NCBI GenBank assembly: GCA_008682415.1
Contig: VANK01000003.1
Coordinates: 496,001-560,000 of the forward strand
Reading direction: 5' to 3'
DNA length: 64,000 nucleotides
Source of the DNA: Acidobacteria bacterium AB60
GTDB taxonomy: Bacteria > Acidobacteriota > Terriglobia > Terriglobales > Acidobacteriaceae
Position numbers and translations under genes: made by a program. A model generated the notes under the pieces. It was given only the letters and a program-made list of their open reading frames with translations, was not told the DNA's origin and did not search any database. Position 1 is the stretch's first letter, and the number at the start of each line of letters is the position of its first letter. This document shows, one piece after another, positions 42,821-51,347 of this stretch.

Positions 42821-45553
42821 ATGCCGGAGCGCGCCCCCCAAGCCACTCTGCACCCGACCGCGTGCGCGCCGGCGCGGATTGTGGGGGCTGGCCGGATGGC
42901 GGAGCGGACCCGCGCGCACGACTGGGAGCTGACCTCGCTGGGACCGATCGCGGACTGGCCGGATGCGCTGGTGGTGCTGGTGAATGCGATGCTGGCGAAC
43001 CAGCATCCCAGCATGCTGTTCTGGGGCGATGATCTGCTGCAGTTCTTCAATGACGCGGCGATCCCGATTGTGGGCGCGGACAAGCAGGCGACGGCACTCG
43101 GACAGCGGGCAGAGGAGTGCTGGGCGGAGGTCTGGCCGATTGTGGGCGAGCAGATCGAGCAGGCTCGCGCGGGCCGGGCGGTGTGGAAAGAGGATCAGCT
43201 GGCGCCGATCTATCGAAATGGGCGGCTGGAGAACGCCTGGTTCACCTACAGTTACAGTCCTGCGTACGATGCGCGCGGGGAGATCTGTGGCGTGCTGGTG
43301 ACGTGCCTGGAGACGACGGGACGGATGCAGGCTGAGCGGCAGCTGCGGGACGAGCGCGGCGAGTTGCTGAAGGTCTTCGAGCAGGCTCCCGCTTTTTTTG
43401 CGGTGCTGCGCGGGCCGGACCACGTGTTTGAGCGCGTGAATCCCAAGTACCAGCAAGTGATTGGCGGGCTCGACGTGATCGGGAGGCCGCTGCGGGAGGC
43501 GATTCCGGGAATTGCGGAGCAGGGGTATATCGCGATTCTGGACCGGGTGTTGCGCACCGGGGAGCCGTATATCGCAGCCGACGCGCATTTCACGCTGCCG
43601 GCGAGCGCGGGGCGAGCGGTGGCGGAGCGGGTGGTGGATTTTGTGTACCAGCCGCTGCGCGAAGCGGACGGGTCGGTGTCCGGCATCCTGGTGCTGGGCG
43701 TGGACACAACGGAACGCAAGCGCGTGGCGGTGGCGCTGGCGGAGAGCGAGCGCCGGGCGGCGATGGTGCTGGAGAGCATCACGGAAGGGTTCCACATCCT
43801 GGATGCGGAGGGGCGCTTTCAGCAGTTCAACGAGGCGGGCCGGGCGATCTATGAGGCACAGGGGCTGGACGCCGATGCGCTGATCGGACAGAGGGCGTTC
43901 GCAATCTTTCCGGAGCATGAGGAGACGGAGACCGGGCGGGCGATTTTGACGTGCCTGCGCGAGAAGAAGGCGACGTCGCTGGAGAGCTTTTATCCGCCGT
44001 GGAACCGGTGGTTTTCTTTGCGCAATTATCCGACGCCCGATGGAGGGGTGGCGACGTTTTTCCAGGACATTACGGACAAGAAGCGGATCGAGGCGCAACT
44101 GGCGGAGCAGGAGGAGCGGTTCGCGTTTGCGACACAGGTGGCGGGGATCGGGTACTGGTTCTGCAACCTGCCGTTTGACCGGCTGGTGTGGGATAAGACG
44201 GTGAAGGAGCACTTCTGGCTGGAGCCGGAGGATGAGGTCACCCTTGAGCGGTTTCTTTCCCTGATTCACGCCGAGGATCGGGAGGCGACGCGGCAGGCGA
44301 TCGAGCGCTCGATTGCGAATCACACCCTTTATGACGTGGAGTATCGCACGGTGGCGCCGGATGGGAGAGTGAAGGTGATTCGCGCGATCGGCCGGGCGGA
44401 GTATGGCGCGGATGGCACGCCCTTGCGGTTCGACGGAGTGACGCAGGATGTGACGGAGCTGAAGCAGGCGCGGGAGGCTCTGGATGCGGAGCGGGCGCGG
44501 CTGAGCGCGGTGTTTGAGAACGTGCCGATCGGGATCCTGTTCACGCTGGCGGATGGGCGAGTGGTGAGCGCCAATCGGCAAGCGGAGCAGATTCTGGGGC
44601 GCGGCGTGAGCGAGATACCGAGTTACGCGGAGCTGGCGTTGTTTCGCGCGGATGGGCGGCGGGTGGCGGATGAGGACCGGCCGCTGCGACGCGTGCTGAC
44701 AGAAGGCGGCGGGATCTATCGCGGGGAGTTTGAGTACCGTCGGCCGGACGGGACGGGGATCTGGCTGGAGATTATTGCTGCGCCGATTCTGGATGCGAAG
44801 GGCAGAGTTGTGGGCGCGGTGGATGCGCTGGCGGATATCGACGTGCGCAAGCGCGCGGAAGGAGCGCTGGTGCGCAGCGAAAAGCTGGCGCTGGTGGGGC
44901 GGCTGGCGGCGAGTATCTCGCACGAGATCAACAATCCGCTGGAGGCGATCAGCAACCTGCTGTACCTGATCGAGACGAACACGGGGGAGGAAGAGACACG
45001 CGCGTTTGGACGCAAGGCGCAGGAGGAGCTCGCCCGCATCTCGCACATTGTGACGCACACGCTGCGCTTCAATCGGCAGTCGGTGGGGTACGGGGAGCAG
45101 AAGATGTCGGCGCTGCTGGAGTCGTCGGTGGCCATCTACGAGGGGCGGCTGAAGAACTCCGGGATCGTGTTGTGCCGCGAGTACGAAGATAGCGTGAGCG
45201 TGCGCTGCGCGGGGTCGGAGATCCGGCAGGTCTTTGCGAACCTGATTGCGAATGCGTTTGACGCGACCCGCAGCGGAGGGAAGCTGATTTTGCGCAGCCG
45301 CGACCAGAGGCATCCGGCGACGGGGCAGCCGGGAGTCCGGGTAACGGTTGCCGACTCGGGGCATGGGATTCCGAAGTCATTCCGGAAACATCTGTTCGAA
45401 CCGTTCTTCACGTCGAAGGGGGACAACGGGACGGGCCTGGGGCTGTGGGTGAGCCGGGAGATCCTGAACAAGCATCATGCGGCGGTGCGGATGAAGTCGC
45501 GCACGGACGCGGGCGCGAGCGGGACGGTGTTTTCGATGTGGTTCCCGGCGTAA
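42821..45553 (+). CDS. Multi-PAS sensor histidine kinase
   Basis: A 910-residue soluble kinase. The first domain (about 34-170, LTSLGPIADWPDAL then LFWGDDLLQFFNDAA) is a PAS-type module common in such kinases, followed by four more PAS/PAC units ending near 680 (ERFAFATQVAGIGYW; VFENVPIGILF). The H-box SISHEINNPLEAI contains the phospho-accepting histidine; the ATPase domain has NLIANAFDA, DSGHGIP and GTGLGLW. No membrane segments were found, so it probably senses a cytoplasmic signal. No response regulator gene adjoins it. A heptamer array begins nine bases after the stop. Confidence 0.94.
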   Translation: MPERAPQATLHPTACAPARIVGAGRMAERTRAHDWELTSLGPIADWPDALVVLVNAMLANQHPSMLFWGDDLLQFFNDAAIPIVGADKQATALGQRAEECWAEVWPIVGEQIEQARAGRAVWKEDQLAPIYRNGRLENAWFTYSYSPAYDARGEICGVLVTCLETTGRMQAERQLRDERGELLKVFEQAPAFFAVLRGPDHVFERVNPKYQQVIGGLDVIGRPLREAIPGIAEQGYIAILDRVLRTGEPYIAADAHFTLPASAGRAVAERVVDFVYQPLREADGSVSGILVLGVDTTERKRVAVALAESERRAAMVLESITEGFHILDAEGRFQQFNEAGRAIYEAQGLDADALIGQRAFAIFPEHEETETGRAILTCLREKKATSLESFYPPWNRWFSLRNYPTPDGGVATFFQDITDKKRIEAQLAEQEERFAFATQVAGIGYWFCNLPFDRLVWDKTVKEHFWLEPEDEVTLERFLSLIHAEDREATRQAIERSIANHTLYDVEYRTVAPDGRVKVIRAIGRAEYGADGTPLRFDGVTQDVTELKQAREALDAERARLSAVFENVPIGILFTLADGRVVSANRQAEQILGRGVSEIPSYAELALFRADGRRVADEDRPLRRVLTEGGGIYRGEFEYRRPDGTGIWLEIIAAPILDAKGRVVGAVDALADIDVRKRAEGALVRSEKLALVGRLAASISHEINNPLEAISNLLYLIETNTGEEETRAFGRKAQEELARISHIVTHTLRFNRQSVGYGEQKMSALLESSVAIYEGRLKNSGIVLCREYEDSVSVRCAGSEIRQVFANLIANAFDATRSGGKLILRSRDQRHPATGQPGVRVTVADSGHGIPKSFRKHLFEPFFTSKGDNGTGLGLWVSREILNKHHAAVRMKSRTDAGASGTVFSMWFPA

Positions 45554-45555
45554 AG

Positions 45556-45600
45556 GCAGGGAACAGGGAATAGGGAACAGGGAATAGGGATAGAGAGACG
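45556..45600. repeat. CAGGGAA/TAGGGAA heptanucleotide array
   Basis: Four to five 7-base units alternate CAGGGAA and TAGGGAA, beginning immediately after the TAA of the kinase gene. The same unit builds the array at 47440. Confidence 0.85.
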
Positions 45601-45777
45601 CCTGGCGCGGGGTGTTTCGTGTCGCGAAGATTTCGGGGATAATCAAGCAACCATGACAAAGATGTCATCGCTCCCGTGCTTCCGGGAGGGGGGCTGGGGC
45701 GTCCATGCTGTATCCAGGACATTCCGGTGAGCGCGGTGACTGGCTCCCGGTGTCGCAAGAGGGCAGGAGGTCTGCGG

Positions 45778-46851
45778 GTGGTTCGATCTTCCTCGGGGCT
45801 TCAGTGGCGATTCGTTTTTATCTTTCCTTTTGAGCTGAATTTCATCTGCCGCGTATGGGCGTGTGGGGTGGCGGTGCTTCTGTTGATGGGAAGCGCGCGT
45901 GCGCAGCAGACGGCGACGCTTCCGGAGGCGCCTTCGGCGGCGACCGCAACGATCGCCGGGACCGTGCAGGATACGAATGGCGACGTGATTGAGGGGGCGC
46001 GGGTGCTGCTGACGGCGCAGGAGGGCGGCGCGCAGCGGGATGCGCTGACCGGCCCGGATGGGCAGTTTCACTTCGCCGGGTTGACGGCGGGCGTGTTCAA
46101 GCTGACGGTTTCGGGCGCGGGGATGGCGACCTATGCCTCGGGTGCGATCCGGGTAGAGGCGGGCGAGTTCCGCATTGTGTCAGGGATCGTGCTGGCGGTG
46201 ACGGCGAGCACCTCGGTGACGGTGTCGGCGGATCCGGAGACGATTGCCGAGGAAGAGGTGCAGGTAGAGATCCACCAGCGGGTGCTGGGGGTGATGCCCA
46301 ACTTCTACACGAGCTACGACTGGAACGCCACGGCGTTGCACGCCAAGCAGAAGTTCAAGCTGGCGTTGCACTCGGTGACGGATCCCACGGTGTTCGCTGG
46401 AGTGGCGTTTCTGGCGGGGGTTCAACAGGCGAACGACACTTATCACGGATACGGGCAGGGACTGGCGGGGTATGGCAAGCGAGCCGGGGCGGCGTTCGGC
46501 AATGATGTGATCAGCCGGATGCTTTCCAGCGCGATCTTGCCGTCGCTGCTGCACCAGGACCCGCGTTACTTCTACAAGGGGACGGGGACGACGGGGAGCA
46601 GGATTCGGTACGCGGTGCTATCGACGCTGATGTGCCGCGGCGATAATGGGCGACGCCAGCCGAACGTGTCGCATCTGCCGGGGAGCTTTGCGGCGGGCGC
46701 GATCTCAAACGAGTACTATCCAGCGGGAAGCCGGGGCGCGGGTCTGGTGCTCGCGAACGGATTTCTGGAGATGGCGGGCAACGCCGGGAACAACGTGCTG
46801 CGGGAGTTCTTGTTCAAGCGGCTGGCGAGCCAGAAGGACCCGGGGCCGTGA
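45778..46851 (+). CDS. Secreted protein with carboxypeptidase-regulatory-like domain
   Basis: The GTG at 45778 has AGGAGG seven bases upstream and gives 357 residues with a signal segment (about 25-40, ending SARAQ). A CarboxypepD_reg-like sandwich occupies about 55-150 (TIAGTVQDTNGDVIEGARVLL, DGQFHFAGLTAGVF, VTVSA). The C-terminal 190 residues form an unassigned domain with alternating Gly-rich helices (NFYTSYDWNATALHAKQKF; AGAAFGNDVISRML), possibly membrane-associated. The frame is open to 45676 but lacks a better signal. A strong hairpin follows the stop. Confidence 0.75.
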   Translation: MVRSSSGLQWRFVFIFPFELNFICRVWACGVAVLLLMGSARAQQTATLPEAPSAATATIAGTVQDTNGDVIEGARVLLTAQEGGAQRDALTGPDGQFHFAGLTAGVFKLTVSGAGMATYASGAIRVEAGEFRIVSGIVLAVTASTSVTVSADPETIAEEEVQVEIHQRVLGVMPNFYTSYDWNATALHAKQKFKLALHSVTDPTVFAGVAFLAGVQQANDTYHGYGQGLAGYGKRAGAAFGNDVISRMLSSAILPSLLHQDPRYFYKGTGTTGSRIRYAVLSTLMCRGDNGRRQPNVSHLPGSFAAGAISNEYYPAGSRGAGLVLANGFLEMAGNAGNNVLREFLFKRLASQKDPGP

Positions 46852-46878
46852 GCGCATGATGAAGTGAGGACGTGAACG

Positions 46879-46910
46879 AAGCGCCGGCCCGGGGGAGTGA
46901 GCCGGCGCTT
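46879..46910. terminator. Bidirectional terminator between convergent genes
   Basis: AAGCGCCGGC (46879-46888) pairs with GCCGGCGCTT (46901-46910), followed by TGTGTTTTATTT on the + strand. It lies between convergent stop codons and probably serves both. Confidence 0.8.
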
Positions 46911-46916
46911 TGTGTT

Positions 46917-47396
46917 TTATTTGCCTTTGGATGCGGGCACAAGGCGATCGATCCAGTACTGCTTTTCTTTCTGAAAATCCTGCCGGTCTTTGTCGGAGAT
47001 GCGCACCTCGCTGCCGACGCCCTTGACGATTTTGACGACGCGGCGGAGCGCGCCGTCGGGGCCGGTGAGGTAGAGGCTCTGATCGTGAGTGGTTTCGTCC
47101 ACCACGAAGAGGATGACGTCGTTCTTGTTGGCGACGGAGACGTCGAGTCCCTGGACGAGGTTGCTGGAGCGGGTGACGCTCTGCTTGACCGGGCACTCCT
47201 GCTCGGTGGTGAGGCGGAGCAGGGTGGAGATGTGCGGCGGCAGCTTGGCGTCGAAGCCCTTCTCGGCGGTGATGGCGGCTGCTTCGGTGAGGCGGGATTG
47301 AGGGTGAGGCCGAGCCGGGTGATGAGGCTGGTCGGCCGTCGAGGTGAGCGGCAGGGCGAGGAGAAGAGCGAGGCAGAACGAGGCGGACTTTGGCAC
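46917..47396 (-). CDS. Small secreted hypothetical protein
   Basis: A 159-residue product with a hydrophobic signal segment (about 5-20, LALLLALPLTSTAD) and a mature region without a recognised domain; VANKNDVILFVVDETTHDQSLYLTGPDGALRRVVKIVKG is the best-ordered part. The start is a GTG at 47396. It converges on the carboxypeptidase-regulatory-like gene and shares its terminator. Confidence 0.65.
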   Translation of the reverse strand: MPKSASFCLALLLALPLTSTADQPHHPARPHPQSRLTEAAAITAEKGFDAKLPPHISTLLRLTTEQECPVKQSVTRSSNLVQGLDVSVANKNDVILFVVDETTHDQSLYLTGPDGALRRVVKIVKGVGSEVRISDKDRQDFQKEKQYWIDRLVPASKGK

Positions 47397-47439
47397 GCGG
47401 CCCCCGGGTATTCAAGATAGGAGAGCGGAGGTAGTTTAC

Positions 47440-47514
47440 AACAGCAGGGAACAGGGAACAGGGAACAGGGAACAGGGAACAGGGAATAGGGAATAGGGAA
47501 TAGGGAACAGGGGG
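47440..47514. repeat. Long CAGGGAA/TAGGGAA heptanucleotide array
   Basis: About nine consecutive 7-base units, five or so CAGGGAA then three TAGGGAA then CAGGG, fill the gap up to the stop codon of the LytS-type kinase gene. Units are nearly identical, so this is the least decayed of the arrays. Confidence 0.92.
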
Positions 47515-48669
47515 TTAGCCGGGGAGGAGGGCGCCGTCGGTGTGGATGGGTTGTTCGATGTCGGGAGCGAGATTGAGGGGGAACTGAAGGCGGACTTCCA
47601 CGAGGTCGGGGGCGAGCTCGCGGATGAGCATGAGGGCGTCTTCGCCGAAGTGCAGGCGGAGGCGCTTCTGGACGTTGCTGAGGCCGATGCCCATGCCGGC
47701 GGATTCGCGCTCCTGGGGGGACTTGAGACCGAGGCCGCTATTGCGCACGGAGATGACGAGGTGTCCAAACTCCTCCCCGGCCTCGATGGAGATGCGCCCG
47801 CCGCTAATGCGCGAAAGGCCGTGCACGTAGGCGTTCTCGACGATGGGCTGCAGGATCATGTTGGGCACGAGGGCGTCATACAGGCGCGGATCGATGGAGA
47901 CGTCCTGGCGCACGGAGCCCTGGGAGCGGAGGTTCTGGAGCGAGAGGTACATCTCGATGAACTCCATCTCCTGCTGCAGGCAGATGAGCTGTTTGGGTCC
48001 GCGTTCGAGGGAGACGCGCAACAGGCTGCAGAGCTGCTCGAGCATGCGATCGGCGGCGCGCACATCGGTGTACATGAGGCTGGAGACGCTGTTCATGGTG
48101 TTGAACAGGAAGTGCGGATTGATCTGCATGCGCAGGGCGAGCATGCGCGCTTCCGTGAGCTCGACGGCGAGCTGCGACATGTCGCGTTCCTTCTGGCGGG
48201 ACTCGCGGTAGTAGCCGATGGCGCGGATGACGAGGAAGGCTCCCCAGAAGACGGCGGTGTTCTCGAGGAACTCTTCGGTGAGGCTGAAGTCGAGGCGCTG
48301 CCAGAAAGTCATAGGGGTGCGGCGGACGGGGAACTGCGGGAAGGCGGCGGCCAGGGCCATCTCCACGGCGACGCTCATGACGATGCTGACGGGAAGGATG
48401 CGGACGACGATGTAGCGCCAGCCGGCCTTCTGCAGGGAGTCGCCGAACCAGTGCCAGAGGAACCAGCAGAAGATGCCCCAGAGCAGATATTGGAGCTCCC
48501 AGGCGCCGATGACGGGCAGGATCTTGAACTCGATCTTCTGGTACCAGACGCGGGCGCCGAGCCACTGTTGCACGGCGAAGAGGAAGCCGACGACGAGGAA
48601 GGAGCCGAGAAAGGGAAGGGGCCGCATGCCCAGGTGTTGTGAACGGCTGAAGAGGCGTTTGAGGCTCAT
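47515..48669 (-). CDS. LytS/YehU-type membrane sensor histidine kinase
   Basis: A 384-residue kinase. Hydrophobic segments occupy about 20-36, 50-72, 85-110 and 135-152. The His_kinase (PF06580-type) domain follows, with the phospho-accepting H186 in MQINPHFLFNTMNSV. A HATPase domain with QPIVENAYVHG, NSGLGL and GIGLSNVQKRL completes it. These kinases usually pair with LytTR response regulators, but none is adjacent. The ATG at 48669 was chosen since the upstream 20 residues lack family similarity. The stop codon abuts a heptamer array. Confidence 0.93.
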   Translation of the reverse strand: MSLKRLFSRSQHLGMRPLPFLGSFLVVGFLFAVQQWLGARVWYQKIEFKILPVIGAWELQYLLWGIFCWFLWHWFGDSLQKAGWRYIVVRILPVSIVMSVAVEMALAAAFPQFPVRRTPMTFWQRLDFSLTEEFLENTAVFWGAFLVIRAIGYYRESRQKERDMSQLAVELTEARMLALRMQINPHFLFNTMNSVSSLMYTDVRAADRMLEQLCSLLRVSLERGPKQLICLQQEMEFIEMYLSLQNLRSQGSVRQDVSIDPRLYDALVPNMILQPIVENAYVHGLSRISGGRISIEAGEEFGHLVISVRNSGLGLKSPQERESAGMGIGLSNVQKRLRLHFGEDALMLIRELAPDLVEVRLQFPLNLAPDIEQPIHTDGALLPG

Positions 48670-48819
48670 TGTTGGTGGTGTGCCCGCTCCCAAGCGCAAG
48701 TGGGCCGCCGCGCAGCAGCGACCGAGCAAACGATGATAGCAGGAGGCCCGCCGGTATTGCGGGTTTTGTGACCAGCAGCTGAAAAGAGGGGCGAGGGGCG
48801 GGGGAGAGCGGGCTGGGAG

Positions 48820-49170
48820 CTAGAAGTGGGTGATCCCGCGTTCGCCCATCTCGGCGAAGATGCCGAGGAGGTTGGTGAGGCCGAGCATCTCTTTGACGCG
48901 GGGAGCGAGGTTGATGAGTTCGAGGCGGCGGCCGCTGGACTTGCAGCTGACGTAGAGGCGCACGAGGGTGCCGAGTCCCATGCTGTCGATCCATTCGAGG
49001 CTGGTGAAGTTGAGGACGATGACTTTGCTATCGGGGCAGACCTCCTGGAACTTGCGATTAAGGAAGCCGCAGACGCCGGAGACGAGGCGGCCGGTGCAGT
49101 GGAGGACAGCTTTGTCACCGATGCGCTCGGTGGTGATGGTCAGCGAGACGGAGGGGGCCTGAGTTGCCAT
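48820..49170 (-). CDS. STAS-domain anti-sigma factor antagonist
   Basis: A 116-residue protein with the SpoIIAA-like STAS fold. The phospho-accepting serine is S63 in FTSLEWIDSMGLGTLV, the characteristic motif, and the C-terminal helix NLLGIFAEMGE follows. It would bind a partner anti-sigma factor or switch kinase when unphosphorylated. No RsbW-type kinase gene lies alongside. The ATG at 49170 has AAGGAG upstream. Confidence 0.92.
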   Translation of the reverse strand: MATQAPSVSLTITTERIGDKAVLHCTGRLVSGVCGFLNRKFQEVCPDSKVIVLNFTSLEWIDSMGLGTLVRLYVSCKSSGRRLELINLAPRVKEMLGLTNLLGIFAEMGERGITHF

Positions 49171-49321
49171 GAGACTGCTCCTTGAATGAAGGGACTGCGG
49201 GAGGGGGGGTGCAGCTTATTGTGCCAGTGAAGTGGTGGCGGAGGGAACAGAAATCTGGAGGCGTTGCCGGGCAGTCGGGGATTTGTCAGGGAGCGTTGAT
49301 GGGGGCGGGCGCGGCGGAAGG

Positions 49322-50596
49322 TTAGTTGCGCGCGGGCAACGACAGCGGGGTTTCCGGATCGACGCCGAGCCAGGCGAGGGCGCCGGCGACGGCGAGCAGC
49401 GCGGCCGCGAGAAAGGAAGAGGTCCAGCCGAAGTGCTGGGCGATCCACGGGGTGAGAGAGGCGGTGACGGCTCCGCCGATCTGGGCGCCCATGTTCATGA
49501 TGGCGGAGACGATGCCTGCGTGCGGCCCGGCGATGTCGGCGGTGACGGACCAGTACGAGCCCTGGGAGACGTAAAGGGCGCCTGCGCCGGCGGCGAGGGT
49601 AATGGCGGCCAGGGGAGCGCTGGGCACGCGGGAGCCGATGATCAGCAGGGCCGCGGCGGTGAGAAGAGAAGCCACTCCGGGACCGCACCGGCCCGCACGA
49701 AGGCCGCGGCGGGCGGCGAGCCAGTCGCCCAAAAAACCGCCGGCCAGGCAGAAGAAGGTCATGGCCAGGAAAGGAATCATGGTGTAGAGCGCGGTGGCCT
49801 TGAGATCGAGGCCGCGCGCCTGCGCCATGTAGAGGTAGAACCAGCCGAGGAAGATCCAGGCGATGTAGCCGAAGGTGAAGCAGGCGAAGGTGAGAAGGAG
49901 GAGCGTGCGGCTGGTGAACAGAGTGGTCCAGGGCACGGGTGGACGAACGGTGGAGAGCGGGGCGCGGCCGGCCTGGATGACGCGCAGTTCCCGCGGTGCG
50001 AGGCGCGGGTGGGTCTCCGGAGTGTCGCGTGCCATGAGAAACCAGGCAATGCCGGCGAGGACCCCGATGGCCGCGCTGAACCAGAAGGAGGCGCGCCATC
50101 CGTAGAGGGCGATGATGGAGGCGAGCAGCGGCGGGGTGAGGCCGGCTCCGGCGCCGACGCCCGCGAAGATCACGCCGTTGACACGGCCCCGTTCCGATAC
50201 GGGGATCCATTGGGCCACGAACTGATTGGACGCGGGGTAGATGATGGCCTCCCCGATGCCCAGTGCGAAGCGAACGGCGATAAGGGCGATGAGGGCGCCG
50301 GTTATGGAAGGAGAGACCAGAGCGGTGGTGAGGGTGAAGGCGCCCCACCACAGGACTCCGAGAGAAAGGGCGCGGCGGGGTCCGAGGCGGACGGCGACCC
50401 ATCCCGCGAGAACCTGGGAGGCGGCGTATCCGGCGAGGAAGGCGCTGATGACCCAGCCGAGATGAACGTTGTCGAGGTGGAACTCGCGGCTGATCTGCGG
50501 CCCGGCGATGGAGATATTGGTGCGGTCGAGGAAGGCGATGGCGCTGAGCAGGAAGAGGCAGAAGACCAGCACGGCGCGTAGCGGCAATTTGCCCAT
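49322..50596 (-). CDS. MFS transporter, anion:cation symporter (ACS)-like
   Basis: A 424-residue transporter with twelve hydrophobic segments. The start region FLDRTNISIAGPQI and the loop AGWVAVRLGPRRALSLGV, with R-x-G-x-R-R, match the ACS family (GudP/ExuT-like organic anion transporters). The substrate is probably a carboxylate, by family only. The ATG at 50596 was preferred to the frame start at 50653. It is divergent from the gene at 50664. Confidence 0.9.
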   Translation of the reverse strand: MGKLPLRAVLVFCLFLLSAIAFLDRTNISIAGPQISREFHLDNVHLGWVISAFLAGYAASQVLAGWVAVRLGPRRALSLGVLWWGAFTLTTALVSPSITGALIALIAVRFALGIGEAIIYPASNQFVAQWIPVSERGRVNGVIFAGVGAGAGLTPPLLASIIALYGWRASFWFSAAIGVLAGIAWFLMARDTPETHPRLAPRELRVIQAGRAPLSTVRPPVPWTTLFTSRTLLLLTFACFTFGYIAWIFLGWFYLYMAQARGLDLKATALYTMIPFLAMTFFCLAGGFLGDWLAARRGLRAGRCGPGVASLLTAAALLIIGSRVPSAPLAAITLAAGAGALYVSQGSYWSVTADIAGPHAGIVSAIMNMGAQIGGAVTASLTPWIAQHFGWTSSFLAAALLAVAGALAWLGVDPETPLSLPARN

Positions 50597-50663
50597 CTTT
50601 GGGAAATGTACTCCGATGCTGGATTCGCTGCTTCGGTAAGATGATAGACACATTCAGCGGACT

Positions 50664-51320
50664 ATGCAGGGATCGGGATTGAAGACGAGTAAGTTGCCGG
50701 GCGGAGTATCGGCGGGGAGGGCCCACGGGTTGTCGCGCGAAAGCCTGCGCGCTCTGCGTGCCCTCGACACCCCTGCGCGCATTCAAAGATTCATCGACGG
50801 CATGACCTATCAGTATGCGGACACGGCGTGGTCGCCGCAACGCGCGCTGCGGGAGCGCAAGGGACATTGCCTGGAGGGCGCGCTGGTGGCTGCGGCGGCC
50901 TTGCGCGTGCACGGCCACAAGCCCTTGCTGATGGACCTGGAGGCGGTGCGCGATGACGATCACGTGGTGGCGCTGTATCGCGCGCGGGGACTCTGGGGCG
51001 GGATCGCCAAATCGAACTTTGCGGGGCTGCGGTTTCGCGCACCCGTGTATCGCACTTTACGTGAGTTGGCGCTCAGCTATTTTGAGCAGTATTTCAATCT
51101 GCGGGGCGAGCGGACGCTACGCGCGTATTCCGTTCCGGTGGATCTGAGCCGGCTCGACGACCGGCAGTGGATGACGTCAGAGGAGGATGTCTGGTGTGTT
51201 CCTGAACTGCTCATCGCCGCCCGGCACTATTCGCTTTTTCCGGACGGGGTAGGGCGGTCGCTGCCGCGCCTGGATCGCCGCAGCTTTGAAGCGGGGAAGG
51301 TGGGCTGGACGAAGCACTGA
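50664..51320 (+). CDS. Transglutaminase-like fold protein (predicted)
   Basis: A 218-residue soluble protein. C69 in KGHCLEGALVAAAAL and H100 in DDDHVVALY have the spacing and surroundings of the Cys and His of transglutaminase-like cysteine hydrolases; the third residue is not clear, with N in SNFAG a candidate. Known members with this short form are uncharacterised. It is divergently placed from the MFS gene and converges on the secreted protein gene to its right. Confidence 0.65.
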   Translation: MQGSGLKTSKLPGGVSAGRAHGLSRESLRALRALDTPARIQRFIDGMTYQYADTAWSPQRALRERKGHCLEGALVAAAALRVHGHKPLLMDLEAVRDDDHVVALYRARGLWGGIAKSNFAGLRFRAPVYRTLRELALSYFEQYFNLRGERTLRAYSVPVDLSRLDDRQWMTSEEDVWCVPELLIAARHYSLFPDGVGRSLPRLDRRSFEAGKVGWTKH

Positions 51321-51347
51321 GCGGTGCTTCGTCCAGAGGATCGACGG

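Noticed and set aside
42218..45364. 1048-residue frame on the minus strand
   Set aside because: It runs antisense to the PAS histidine kinase and the HEAT gene. Its product is Arg/His/Pro-rich without domains, as expected for the shadow of a GC-rich gene.
47440..47514. CRISPR array
   Set aside because: The repeat period is seven bases with no unique spacers and no cas genes nearby.
49140..50963. 607-residue minus-strand frame
   Set aside because: Same-strand frame shadow of the MFS transporter, which has twelve membrane segments and family motifs. The alternative product is Arg/His-rich and featureless.
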